Positions 1 to 11,100 of a DNA stretch of 21,919 nucleotides are shown here, piece after piece. The position numbers and the translations under genes are program-made. Origin of the DNA: Prevotellaceae bacterium (lineage in GTDB: Bacteria > Bacteroidota > Bacteroidia > Bacteroidales > Bacteroidaceae); the NCBI GenBank assembly GCA_003150315.1, contig QAML01000051.1, positions 1 to 21,919 on the forward strand, read 5' to 3'. Numbering within the stretch: the first letter of the stretch is position 1; every line of letters begins with the position of its first letter. The notes under the pieces are model-generated. The model was not told the DNA's origin, did not search any database, and saw nothing but the letters and a program-made list of their open reading frames with translations.

Positions 1-63
1 AAGTGCCTTGTATTTTAAAATATATGGCTTGTATTTTTTACGAGATGCCTTATGTTTTTTCGC
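1..63 (+). repeat. Dispersed palindromic element, copy 1 (cut by window edge)
   Basis: The window opens inside the right arm of the 42-bp palindrome that is complete near 12083 and 18970. About 42 bases starting AAGTGCCTTGTATTTT match copy 2 (from 12109) exactly. A diverged third subunit follows (GATGCCTTATGTTTTTTCG against CAAGCCATGTGTTTTTTCG in copy 2). The left half is outside the window. The copy lies downstream of the lrp stop codon, where a hairpin followed by T-runs could end the lrp transcript. That role is inferred; the sequence match is direct. Confidence 0.85.
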
Positions 64-151
64 ATATAGGGAAAGAATGTGCATATAATGGATACTGCAT
101 GCAAAATTTGCGTATCCGTATGCGCCGTTCGCCTTGTGTGAGTCGTGAAAT

Positions 152-646
152 TTATTTCTTTATGATTTCATTGCTTACCGGTATGCAATGCGAATCTTTT
201 ATTTCTCCTATAACTATGGCACTGTGCAAATAACCTATGCAATCCAATTTTCCAAGAGTGTTTACTATAAAGTCCTGATAGTCTCTCATGTCGTGGGCAT
301 AGACTTTTATCTGAAAATCATAGTCTCCGGTGGTGTTGTAGCATTCTGTTATTCGTTCGGTCTTCTTTACGGTCTCCATGAACTGCCTGATCAAATCGCG
401 CGTGTTGTGTTGCTTCAATCTTATGTTGCATAGCGCAACAATGTCGTTGCCCAGTTTGCGCGGGTCGGCTATTGCCGAATAGCGCGTAATGTATCCGTCT
501 CTTTCCAAACGCTTTTGGCGTTCGAATGTGGGCGAAGCCGACAGGTTTACCTTGGCAGCAAGTTCCTTTACCGTCAGGCTTGAATCCTGTTGCAATAGTT
601 GCAGAATCTTTAAGTCGGTTTCGTCGAGAGTTTCCTGTGCTGCCAT
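152..646 (-). CDS. Lrp/AsnC family transcriptional regulator
   Basis: This 164-residue protein has the usual length and layout of the Lrp/AsnC (feast/famine) family. An N-terminal winged helix-turn-helix covers about residues 8-58 (TDLKILQLLQQDSSLTVKEL, then LSASPTFERQKRLERDGYI). A C-terminal RAM-like ligand and oligomerisation domain covers about residues 68-150, with the family GDYDF turn near residue 107. Such proteins bind DNA as dimers to octamers and respond to amino acids. The gene is divergent from a MetE-like methyltransferase, and the 166-bp spacer contains a perfect Lrp-type operator at 685-699. Autoregulation and control of the neighbour are therefore likely. The ATG at 646 is preferred because the next residues lead directly into the helix-turn-helix. 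The ligand cannot be read from sequence. Confidence 0.93.
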   Translation of the reverse strand: MAAQETLDETDLKILQLLQQDSSLTVKELAAKVNLSASPTFERQKRLERDGYITRYSAIADPRKLGNDIVALCNIRLKQHNTRDLIRQFMETVKKTERITECYNTTGDYDFQIKVYAHDMRDYQDFIVNTLGKLDCIGYLHSAIVIGEIKDSHCIPVSNEIIKK

Positions 647-684
647 ATTCTTGTGTCCGGGGTCTTGTAAAACTGATGAAAGTG

Positions 685-699
685 CAGAATATTATTCTG
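685..699. promoter_or_regulatory. Lrp-type operator, perfect 15-bp palindrome
   Basis: CAGAATATTATTCTG is a perfect inverted repeat (7-bp arms around a central T). It fits the published E. coli Lrp consensus YAGHAWATTWTDCTR at all 15 positions. It sits 39-53 bp upstream of the lrp start and about 114-128 bp upstream of the divergent methyltransferase start. A weaker, partly symmetric TGCAATATTAGCA lies at 719-731, roughly three helical turns away, the kind of phasing Lrp family proteins favour. Use by the adjacent Lrp is an inference; the match itself is direct. Confidence 0.75.
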
Positions 700-742
700 T
701 ATGATATGCCTGTAATTTGCAATATTAGCATATTTTGCCGAA

Positions 743-771
743 TTGAGTTGAAAATTTTGCGGATAATTTTC
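743..771 (+). promoter_or_regulatory. Possible promoter of the MetE-like gene
   Basis: TAATTTTC at 764-771 differs in one base from the Bacteroidota -7 consensus TAnnTTTG. A TTG at 743-745 lies 18 nt upstream of it, slightly shorter than the usual 19-21. The start codon follows 41 nt downstream. Other near matches exist in this AT-rich spacer, so the assignment is tentative. Confidence 0.3.
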
Positions 772-812
772 TTCCTCACAAATTTGCATCCGAAATCCAA
801 AACAATTGACTT

Positions 813-1925
813 ATGAGCAATACAAAAAGCAATCATTTTGACGTAGTGGGCAGTCTTTTGCGTCCTGCGGAATTGAAGGCGGCAAGAGCCGAATTTGAGA
901 AAGGAAATATCTCGGCAGAGGAACTTCGTGAAGTGGAAGACCGTCTCATTGCCGAAGTAATTAAAAAACAGAAGGCACACGGTCTGCATTATATAACCGA
1001 TGGCGAGTTCCGTCGCAGTTACTGGCATCTCGATTTCATGTGGGGTTTTCACGGAGTGGAGCATATTGAACTGGAACACGGCTATCAATTCCACGGCGAG
1101 GAAACAACCAAGGGTTCTCTCCGTTTGACGGGTAAAATTTCTGGCGAAAACCATCCGTTCATCAGGAATTTTCTCTTCATCAAGCAATATGAGGACGAAA
1201 CTCATAAGGTTAAACAAACCGTTCCGGCTCCTGCACAATTTTTGGCGGAACTGTTTCGCGGCAACAACGGAGAGAACACCCGCAAATTCTATCCCGACAC
1301 CCGTGAACTCATACACGACATAGCGCAAGCCTATGGCACTTTCTTCAAAGAGATTTATGATGCCGGCTGCCGCACCATTCAGTTGGACGATTGTACCTGG
1401 GGAATGATAGTGGACGACGACTTTTGGAAATCAATGGCGGGAAAGGGATTCACGCTAAAGGATGAGGCAGAGAAATATCTTGAAGTAAACAATCTTGCAA
1501 TAGAGAACCGCCCCGCAGGACTCACCGTCAACACCCACGTGTGTCGTGGAAACTATCATTCGTGTTATGCCAGCAAAGGCGCATACGACCCTGTGGTCCC
1601 GTATCTCTTTGCAAAGGAAAACGTTGATACTTTCTATTTGGAATACGACGATGAGCGTTCGGGCAGTTTCGAACCTTTGAAATATGTTGCCGAGGGTAAA
1701 AACGTTGTGTTAGGCTTGGTAACGACAAAGTCTCCCGTGTTGGAGGACAGGGAAACGGTAATAGCCCGCATACACGAGGCTGCCAAATACATACCTCTGG
1801 AACGTTTGAGCCTGAGTCCGCAATGCGGTTTTGCGTCGTGTGAAATAGGCAACAAACTAACCGAAGCCGAGCAATGGGCAAAGGTTGATTTGGTAAGAGA
1901 AATATCAAAGGAAGTCTGGGGATAA
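813..1925 (+). CDS. MetE-like cobalamin-independent methionine synthase family protein (YxjG/YxjH type)
   Basis: This 370-residue protein matches the C-terminal catalytic barrel of cobalamin-independent methionine synthase (MetE) without the N-terminal duplicate barrel, as in the YxjG/YxjH-like short family. The expected zinc ligands are visible: His242 and Cys244 in THVCRGN, Glu277 in FYLEYDD and Cys338 in SPQCGF, corresponding to the His-Cys-Glu-Cys set of MetE. The N-terminal DVVGSLLRP and TDGEFRR segments are also typical. The likely reaction is methyl transfer to homocysteine in the cytoplasm, but the methyl donor of the short family is uncertain. It stands alone on the plus strand, opposite an Lrp regulator with an operator in between, and is closed by two tandem terminators. 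I saw no obvious SAM riboswitch in its leader. Confidence 0.92.
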   Translation: MSNTKSNHFDVVGSLLRPAELKAARAEFEKGNISAEELREVEDRLIAEVIKKQKAHGLHYITDGEFRRSYWHLDFMWGFHGVEHIELEHGYQFHGEETTKGSLRLTGKISGENHPFIRNFLFIKQYEDETHKVKQTVPAPAQFLAELFRGNNGENTRKFYPDTRELIHDIAQAYGTFFKEIYDAGCRTIQLDDCTWGMIVDDDFWKSMAGKGFTLKDEAEKYLEVNNLAIENRPAGLTVNTHVCRGNYHSCYASKGAYDPVVPYLFAKENVDTFYLEYDDERSGSFEPLKYVAEGKNVVLGLVTTKSPVLEDRETVIARIHEAAKYIPLERLSLSPQCGFASCEIGNKLTEAEQWAKVDLVREISKEVWG

Positions 1926-1939
1926 ACCCTGCATCCCGC

Positions 1940-1967
1940 AAGTCCGTCCCGCCGGACGGACTTTTCT
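1940..1967 (+). terminator. Intrinsic terminator of the MetE-like gene (first of two)
   Basis: AAGTCCGTCC (1940-1949) pairs perfectly with GGACGGACTT (1954-1963) around the loop CGCC. The stem is followed by TTCTAT, a short T-rich tract. It begins 15 nt after the stop codon at 1925, in the correct orientation for this gene. Confidence 0.85.
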
Positions 1968-1992
1968 ATAGTTTTATGACTTTTGTACTTAT

Positions 1993-2023
1993 GCGTGAGC
2001 CGCAACAGGGCTCGCGCTTTTTT
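1993..2023 (+). terminator. Second tandem intrinsic terminator
   Basis: GCGTGAGCC (1993-2001) pairs with GGCTCGCGC (2009-2017), with one G-U pair, around a 7-nt loop. Six T residues follow (2018-2023). It lies 30 nt beyond the first terminator on the same strand, so it acts as a back-up against readthrough into the antisense of the very large gene that follows. Confidence 0.8.
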
Positions 2024-2081
2024 GTTGCAGTACCGTGTAGTTTTCTTTGGCGTTGCGTTGAGCAGCATGTCCCGGATGCGC

Positions 2082-2123
2082 AAAAAAAATATTCCCTGCG
2101 GACGCATTGCGACCCGCAGGGAA
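2082..2123 (-). terminator. Intrinsic terminator of the giant surface protein gene
   Basis: TTCCCTGCGG (2092-2101) and CCGCAGGGAA (2114-2123) form a perfect 10-bp stem with a 12-nt loop. On the minus strand the stem is followed by a run of eight T residues (the A-run 2082-2089), so it terminates transcripts arriving from the gene ending at 2151. It faces the two plus-strand terminators, giving a sealed convergent junction. Confidence 0.88.
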
Positions 2124-2150
2124 CTTTCAAAAAACGATGTTGATGGTATT

Positions 2151-5100
2151 TTAGTTTATTACAATCTTTTCGCTTTTGGAGTTGTTTCCGGTGGTAACCC
2201 GGATGTAAACTCCCGGAACGGTGGGCTTTTGTTTCAATTTCACTCCGTCTGTCGTGTACCAGCATTCTTCGGAAGCTTTGCCGGTGATTCCGCTGATGTC
2301 TGTTACCAAGGAATTTCCGTCAAATGCTATTTCGAACGGCGTGCCTCTGTTGCCTTCCACTTTATCGTCCTCATAGCGCAGCGTAACTTCGGCTTTAATC
2401 ACTTCGCCACCGTATGGAATGAGGAACGAAAGCGTTTCGTCGGCATCGCCGGGCACTGTGAGGAACACAATGCCGTCGTTGTCGGTGAAGTTGTGGGTTC
2501 GGCATTCGGCATTGACAAACACGCCCGTTTCTATGTTCGACAACGGCAGACCGTTGTAGGTTACGCGACCTACGATAGTCATATTTCCGGGATATTTACT
2601 GTCGTCTATGGGCGAGAATATCGAAGCTTCGCGGTTGCTTTCGAGAGAACGCGAAAGCATGGGCTGTGCCGCGTTTGCGGGATAGCGGAATGTGCGGTTT
2701 GTTGTGGCTTGGCTCAGATACATGTAGCCTTGTCCGGGCGTGAGAGCCTCTAACGAGCCTGCCCATTCGTATCCGTCGTAGATGGCGAAGCCTTGTTTGC
2801 CTTTCACAATGTCGCCGTCTTCGGGACTGAGTGCGGCAAAGGCATCGGCTATGCCCATTAAGCTTGTTCCGTTATAGCCTATCCAGTTCCAGCCCGGGCG
2901 AACGTTTATGGTCTTTTCCGATGTGCCGGGACGCGAACCGCGCAGTGTGAGTTGCGCAGGCGATGTCATGAGAACCTTATACATTTCGCGGTTGTTCATG
3001 GCTATATCGCCGCCGTCCCATATACCGTTGTAGCGCATTATGGACGAGGTCTTGCTCTTGACGAGACTGGTGGCATTGGCAACATCGCTCATTACTGCCG
3101 TGGCGTTCATGTCGTCGACAAGTACGGAAATCGAAGTCCAGTTCCAGCCTCCGTTAAGTACCAAAGTTTGTTCTATACGGTCAAGAGCATTGAGGTTTAC
3201 GGGTTTGCCAAACGAGCCTATAACCGTTCCTGAAGAGAATGAAACGTCTTGACTTGCCTGTACGTCGGGCCATGTAATACCTGTTGCGGCTTCGTAAAGG
3301 CGGAATTCGACTTTTTTACCCTTGTCGCCTGCGTTTCCTGCAATGTCGAGCATAGCAAAGTACTCGTCGTAACGTTTACTGTAGGTAGGTTGTGCCACAC
3401 CACGGCATTCGCCGTCAATGAATGCACCTATGATGTTGTCGGTGTCGTTTGAAGGAACTCCGTGAACCGATACCGTGGCAACGAGGTTCATTGTGGTGGA
3501 GAATTTGTCTGTTTCCACTTTCCAATCGGGCATTTCGCCGGTAACGGTGATGCTCAAAGGCAGCGGAGTGGCTATTCCGTCGGCATTGACAAGGTATATG
3601 GTTTCAAAATGTTTGCCTATGGGGCAGGATTTGCCCACTGTAAAATTAACGGAAGTGGTAGACAGCGGTTCGGTTGTGCCTGCCGTTACAGAAGCTTTCA
3701 ACCATTGCGGAACGCCGCTCAGAGTCCATTCCTGCTGTGTGCCTCCCTTGTTGGAAACTGTGGTTTTTATTGTGCTTTCTTCGCCGGCTTTTTGAGTAAC
3801 CGAAGCGTTGTCGGAAGTCCATGCAAGGCTGTTGCGGTTGACATAAGCCGACCAGCAAACGGGTTCACAGGTGTTGCCGTTGACATCGCGCACTCGCTTA
3901 ACCTTAAAGTTGAGTGTACAGCCTTCAATTATTGCAGGATCTTCGTTGATGTTGATTACCAGTTTGTCGTTGCTTGTTGTAAAGCTGAAAGCTACGTTTG
4001 TTTCAACGGGTTTAGCCTGGAGTGCGGGTGCAATGTCCGTGAACGTCAACGCTTCACCGCCATAAGTGGCTTTTCTTCCCATTGATTTAGGCATGATGCA
4101 GGTGTCTGTGGGCGTTGTGGCAATTTGTCCGCCGCTGTCAAGGGTCTTTGTTTCAAACGGGAAGTATGCGGTAAGTCCGTCTTCGCTTCCGGTGAGACGC
4201 AGTTTGCGATTGCGTGCCAATGTGGAGGCATCGAGAGTGGCGTTCCACAGTCTTATTTCGTCTATCTGCCCTTTGAATTTGCGGTCGTAGGAATACGGCT
4301 GTGCTTTTTCGGCATCTATTCGGCGGCGTGCGCCTATCAATACGGAATCAGTGTTCATGCTGCCCACGTTGCGTGCCGGAAGTGCCAGCGTGCGAACGCC
4401 GTCAACATAAACAGCAGCGTTGCCCGAACGCAGAATATTCATTGCCACATGATGCCAACTGTTGTCGGTGAGAGGTTGTGTACCTGCATCATAAGTATTG
4501 TCGTTGGTGGTGAGTTTCAAAAGACCCTCGGCATTGGTCCAAAGTTCCACTTTGCCGATTTGCAGTATTTGTGCCTCACCATCCTGCTTGCCGGCACGAA
4601 TCCACAGCTCCGCAGCCTGATTGTCTTCCTGGGAAGCCGCAAGGTCTCCCGCAAGGAATGAAACGTATGCCGAACCGTCGAGTTCCACAGCCTTGTTCTT
4701 ATTATTTATGTACCATGAGTCGCCCGTGGCAATAAGATGACGATTTTGTGCATAGTCAGTAATTGTTCTGCCTTCGCCTTCGTTCATCTTCCAATAGCCC
4801 AAGAGGTTGGGGGTTGAGGGCTGTTTGGTCTTTTGTCTCTCACGTTGTGCTTCTGTATTGTCGTGTGCCACATCCCAAAGGGCAAGCTCGTTTATCGCAC
4901 CGCTCATATTTTCACCTATTGTGAGAGTTCCGTTTCCTTTGTATGCCGTTGTGGAGCAATCTGTAAAGAGATTGATTGTCGAGGCATCGTTTGCAACCGT
5001 GGCGTTAATAGTTCCGTCTTCGCCATTGGCGGTGTAGCTTACTGTGAGATAAGACCACGAGTTTCTCGGAACGGAATTCAAAGATGTATGAGTATCGTTT

Positions 5101-8100
5101 CCAACCGAAACTTTAAGGTGCATGTCGTCATCGAGAGCCAGGGTGAACCTTTCCGAACCGCTTCCGTGCGAGAGAATAGTTCCTGCGCCGGTGGCGAGAA
5201 GCCACATGTCGGTTGAGAAACTCTTGTTTGAAAGTGAGAATGAAGCTTCCGTGGCAGCCGTAACGGCGTTGCCTTGCAGTGCAAGAGCTGTGTTATGGTC
5301 AACTTTTGCACCGTTGAGGATTCCTGTTATCTCAAAATTATCATCTGATGCTATTTCGCCTTTGACAATCTCTTCGTTGAAAGTAATACTAATGTCATCG
5401 CCGATACCCAAAACGCCGTTCGACGGCTGAGGCATGCCGAGAGGTTTGGGTTTTGCCATGTCTTTTACAATATCAATCTCTTTGCTCGAAAGAGTAATCT
5501 CCTCTCCGCCGTAAGAACTTACCGACAAAACACGGAAACGATAGTTGCCGTCGCTCAGTCCGTGCATATTATAATAGTAAGTTACACTTGCCGCATCGGG
5601 AAGAAGTTTTGCCGTTTGGCTTGTGTCTTTTGCGTTGATTACATATTCTTTTATGTTTAGCCAGTTTGTAGCTCCGGGAGCATAAGATTGTATGCGGAAA
5701 GCTTTCAGTCCGGCATAATTGCGATCGAATTGGTCGAACGTAATGCCGAGAGTGTCGTTGGTAATGGTATTTATTACACTTTTGTCCAAAGTCATACGCA
5801 CGTCTGAAGAAGACGGGGCAAATTCCGTGGAAATAAAGACGCTGTCGGCTATTACATCCCACGTGCTTGTGCAGTCATACTGGGATTGCGAAGCAAGAAC
5901 AATGGTTATGCTGTCGTAATTAAGTATGCTCTGATTTGTTTGTGAGAGTTGCAGAGATTTGACAACGGTTTCGGTTGCCGGAACTTTTATGATTGTTCCG
6001 TTTTCATCAAGGACTTTTCCGTCGATAGATATTTTTGCTCCCTTGGAATTACTGGAGCCATTAACAAGAAGTTTGTAGTAAACATCTTCTTGCGTCTCGG
6101 AATTATTGCGAAGACGCAGCGTGTAATTGGCAGAACCTCCCGAAGGAACATTGCTGACCTTTGACCATTTCAGATTGTCAACTGTTATTTCCGGAACTTC
6201 TATTTGCATTGTAGCTTCCATAATGGTCTTAGGTTTATTATTAGGAAGATAGTAGGATGTCTGAACTTCTCCCTCGTATGGAGCGGAAGTTTGTCCGCCT
6301 CTTGTTCGGAAAATTGGTCCCCAGCTTCCGTAATCGTAAACATCTACAGTAAGTGCGTCGTCGTCTCCGTCCTCTGCAAGGGTATAAGTAAATGAAGATA
6401 TCTCCTGGGTAGTGGAACTACTTTGGTTATGTGCTCCTCCTCCGGTTTCAGTTTCAAAATATGCTTCAACACCGCAGTCATTTACTTTTACACCTGTGGC
6501 AAGACGTGTATGTACAAGCAAAGTAGTTGTAGCATCGTGGCTGCTTGACCGGGTAGTATCGGTAGTTTGCGTCATTAAGACAGAAGAACCTGCATCAAAC
6601 GACAGATTGTGTTTGATATATTTCTCGCGATTTTCAAAAGCTTTGACTTTTTGTTCTTCGTTATTGCGCAGGTGCATAATCCAGTTCTTTATGGAATTGT
6701 TGAACTCCATAATCTTATCCGTTTCTTTGTCGTCAGGATTGTTGCTTGCCGATTCAGGTTTTACCATTCTATAGGAATATCCTTCGGTAGATGTCGGAGC
6801 TGACACACTGTCTTCGCCCCAAACTTCTTTATCGTCATTATCCGAACCAAATCTAGGATCATCCGGCGAAAGTTCTGTAATATACATGGTAGTGTCGCTT
6901 GTATTCTTAAATGTGGCGGCAGTTCCTTTTGGAACACGAGTAAGCCATGCGTTCCTAACTTTATAAAGATTTGGAATAAGGGTGTTCTCTATAAAGTTCG
7001 CGGTATATTGGAACTCTGTGCCGAAGCTAAGTCCCGTAGTTGTAACATCCTGTTTGTCGAGTTGCGCGGTCTTTTCTCCCGGTTTCGTTCTGAAAAGAGC
7101 TACCTCGCGCGCGTCTCCAAAGATAATATTTGTAGAAGAGCCGATGAAGACATCTCCGTTTGCGCCAATAAATTCCGGTGCGGAGGATGTGGAAATTGTG
7201 CGTTCTGTTGTTATGGAACGTGTCCACGATGTTGCGTTTTCGCCTTGCGTTTGAACTATTACTCCTACTTCTTCATCGTGTTTGTTCTCGTTTTCAGTTT
7301 CTATCATATAGCCAATGCTTCCTGCCTGGAAAGTAACGGTAAAACCGCACTTTGCCACAGTTCCCAAGGTATTCTTGGAATCCCACACGCTTCCGTGCGA
7401 TTTGAATTTCGTGTATGTCGTGCCTTTAGTCCATGATGCGCTTGAGCATGTTCCGGGTGGGTCGCGCAATACCATATCTATCACATCGGGACCTTTGGTT
7501 ACGAAATTGTTTCCGGTGGGAAGCGAACCGAGAATCACAGCTTCGAGACCTTGCGGTTTCCATTGCTTAGTCGCTCCGTCGGCATAGTAATAAAATTGAA
7601 TGGCGCGGGTATAAGGTTCTGTGATATTGGGTAAACCTGCTTTCCAAGTGTAAGTAAACATTCCGAGACTGTCAAGTTCAATGACACTTGTCTTTAGTTC
7701 GTGAACCTGACCGGGTATTCCACCCTCGGAATTGTCTTCTTTATAAACTATTTGGTCTGCCGACAAAGCATTACTGATTGTTACGGAAGTTCCGCTTAAA
7801 GGTACAGTGTCTGTGGGCGTTGTTCCGAATTCCGTTTTGACATCGTAGTTTCTGTACACCTCATATCCTTTTAAAATGAAAGTGTATTTGTCCATGGACT
7901 TGAATAAAGGATAGTCGTAGGAATATTTAACCGAATCCCCGCTTTGGTCATAAGAATAAACGTCTACATCGAAGCTTCCCTCTGAATCGTTAACGGTACA
8001 TTCTTTAATACCGAAGGCTCCGACGTTATTGTCCTGCTGTGTAACAGAAAAGACTGCGGGCGTGTACCATCCGTCTTTAAGAGCCGTGTGATAGGAATAG

Positions 8101-11100
8101 GTTTCATTACCAACAGTGTCTGCAGAAACTTGTAGCGGGTCGCTCAAATTTATTTGACGAGGCTCTGAATTCATGAGGTTTTGCCCTGCATACGGGTTTA
8201 TGCTGTTTGTAAATTCCACTTTATTCAATGAATATCTCAACGGAGGCAGCATGGCGGAGAACTCTCCTGTTATGCTGTCGGTTTTGATGTAAACAAATTT
8301 GCTGTTATTGCCTGCACCGCGATACGAAGTACTTAATATATTCGGGGTGTTGGATGTTATCGGGCTTGTTTTGGGGTTGTCATTATAAGAGATGGTTGTA
8401 GAGCTTTTGCTTTCTACGGCGTTGAAGATTCCTTTCTCAAGACATTCCAGCGTAAGCAAGGTTTGTCCGATATTGTTTTTGCTCTGTTTGAAACCTAAAG
8501 GCTTTTCTGCTTCTATGTTTCCACCTACGAAATGACCGGTGAAGTTTACGAGCGTGGTGTCCTTAAACAAAAGTCCGTTTATCTTTTTTTCGCAAACGAA
8601 TGTCTCGCCTGTGTTTCCCGGGTCGGCGGGATAACGTCCGTTGTTTTCGAATTCGTGCCCGTCTTTTTTCACTTCTATATAATGTCTTCCTATGGGAACG
8701 TCAACGCTGAAAGTACCTTCTTCGTCGGTTTTTACAACTTGTCCGTTGCGGCTTGCCACTGTTCCGTCCACATATACCATGCAACCTTCCACGGGAATGG
8801 TTGTGCCCGAGTAATATATCTTACCGTTTACTTCAAACGAAGAATTGTCGGTGAAATCCACGCTGCTGTACACAAGTGCAGAGCCTCCGACGAAGCGGCT
8901 TGTATATATAGGCGTGAAAGAGTGGGTTCCCATTTGGGGAGTAATTGTATATGTTGTGCCTTCGCCGCTAAAGGGAACGCCGCGAAGAGTATAGTTTCCC
9001 TGGTTGTCGGTTAAGGTGAACAGGCTGAACTGATTTGCAAGGGGCACGGTCTTGGAAGTGTTGCAGGCAACAATGTTTCCGTGTCTGCCGTTTGCCACAC
9101 CGTTTGTTTTGGAATAGTCGTATGCGTTCTGCTGTTTGTCTATTCCTTCGTCCACAGGCCAATAAAGGAATAGAGCGTCCTCTGCGCCGTTGAGCGGGTG
9201 GTTATAGTTTTTGAGTATGTCTTCTTTCTTGAGTGCCTTGCCGCTGAATATTCGCATTTCGTCTACATGTCCCGCAAAACTGCTTATAGTGTCTTCGCCC
9301 GATGTGCCTCCGAAACATAACGATGATATTTCCGGTGTGGAGGAAGTGAGCGATGATTCGTAAGTTCTCAGGCTGTCCGAAGCGTCAATTGCCGTAAGGG
9401 TGAAAGTTCCTGCGGAATTGTGCGTAAGCGTAAGCGATGTGAACTTTTGGGTTTCAAGCGAAATACCCGTGTTTTCCGACGAAGTGCCCGATGCAAGTAA
9501 TATGGGATATGTTGTTCCGGTTTTGCTGCCGAGCATCAACTTCACATCGTCGTCAAGGCAGAAGAACACTGCGTCCGTCTGTGTTACATCGATGTCCTTG
9601 TTGGGATTTATGAGCATTTGCACGGAATAGTCGTTTGCAAAGGCTTTTTTGTCATCATCGGAATTAAGAGTGAGACGTATTCCCGAGCCTGCGCCGGTGG
9701 TCTGGATGGAGTGGAATTGGTTTGTTGTGCTGTCGCTATTGCTTAATATCACTTTCACTCCGCCCACGGCAGTTCCTTCGCCGTAGCTTACACGTCCCGA
9801 CAGTGTGCCGGTGCTTCGGCAGAAACCATCGTCGAATTTATCTACGAAAGATTGCTGTCCGTCTTCACCGCATTCGGTAATGGAGCGAACGCGATATTGG
9901 TAATAGTTGCCGGCAAGGGCGGTGTTGTCCTCAAAGTAATAGCTTTTTGCCGTGCCGCTCACGGTGTATATGTTGCTCCACACGTTGCTTCCGATAAGGC
10001 GGCGGGCCACTTCATACTTGATTATTCCAGTACCAATCTGCTTGGCGGTCCACGAAACTTTCACCACCCCGGTGTAGTCGCCTTTCGAGGTGCTGACGCT
10101 TGTAACCTCGCTTTCGCCCATCATCCTTGCCGCCATGAGATTATCTGTACCACTGCTGAAAATCTTGTTCTCCATGGCCTCAATCTCAATCTTGTAGTAG
10201 TATTGCTGGCAGCTCTCAAGATTCTTGGTGTCCTTGAAAAAGTATTTTGTCTGCTTCTTGTTCGTAACGCGCACGCTGCCCACATTCTCCCATTTGTCTT
10301 CAGTTACTGCCAGAACCGCCCCGCTGGCTGAAAACTCTGCGGGGGCGCGGTACACATAGAACGTGTACTGGTCGCTGCCGGCAAGTTCGGGCACTGTCCA
10401 ATGAGGCGTGATAGACCCCTCGCCCGGCACAATGCTGTCAATCGTTATGGGAAGCTTGCGCTCCAGACGCACATTGGTGGAGATGGTAAGGTCATCGTAA
10501 TACGAATCTTCCGACGCCCCAGTAGGTATGAACGTTATAAAGTATCTGTAGTCGGTGTCGTATTCCACTTCGTCGTCAATGCACGAGGTGTTGACCACCT
10601 TGTCTTTCCTCACCCTTTCAAGCGTCCCCCAGCTGTTGCCGTCCTTACGTCTGCGAAACACAGCCCACGTGCCAGAATAGGTGTCCTCGCTATATTGCCA
10701 CGTGGTTTTCATGTTCCAATTCATGCTGATCTGCTTTTTCCACTGGTTTGTCTCCACAGTGGGGTACAAGGCTTTCGGAAATCCCGGCACGCGGATGTTT
10801 GTCCAATGATAAACCACAGTTTTCCCAAGGTTGTCGTTCTCCTTGGGGTTTGTCGTATAGGAATACTGCACCCACATATACTTGGATTCATGGGCAACGG
10901 TGTTCACGTCGAGCGTAACCTTGCGTTTGCTCGTCCCCTTCTCCACGGTTACTGTGCTTTTAAGGTCGGAAGGGTTTATATAATCCCTTTTTCGCGCTGG
11001 TGCACCGGTCAATTCATAGTTTGTGCCTATGGTGGTGTCTCCAACCCTCTCGTCGAACTCCATGTCGAATTCGTATTTGTTGTAGGCAGGACGGCCTTTT

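Noticed and set aside
318..1328. Long minus-strand open frame crossing lrp and the MetE-like gene
   Set aside because: It overlaps two firmly identified genes in other frames, has no family motifs, and covers the lrp operator region. It is a shadow frame.
2041..2265. Small open frames over the 1926-2150 terminator region
   Set aside because: The region is accounted for by three terminator hairpins, and the frames run into the giant gene's 3' end in the wrong phase.
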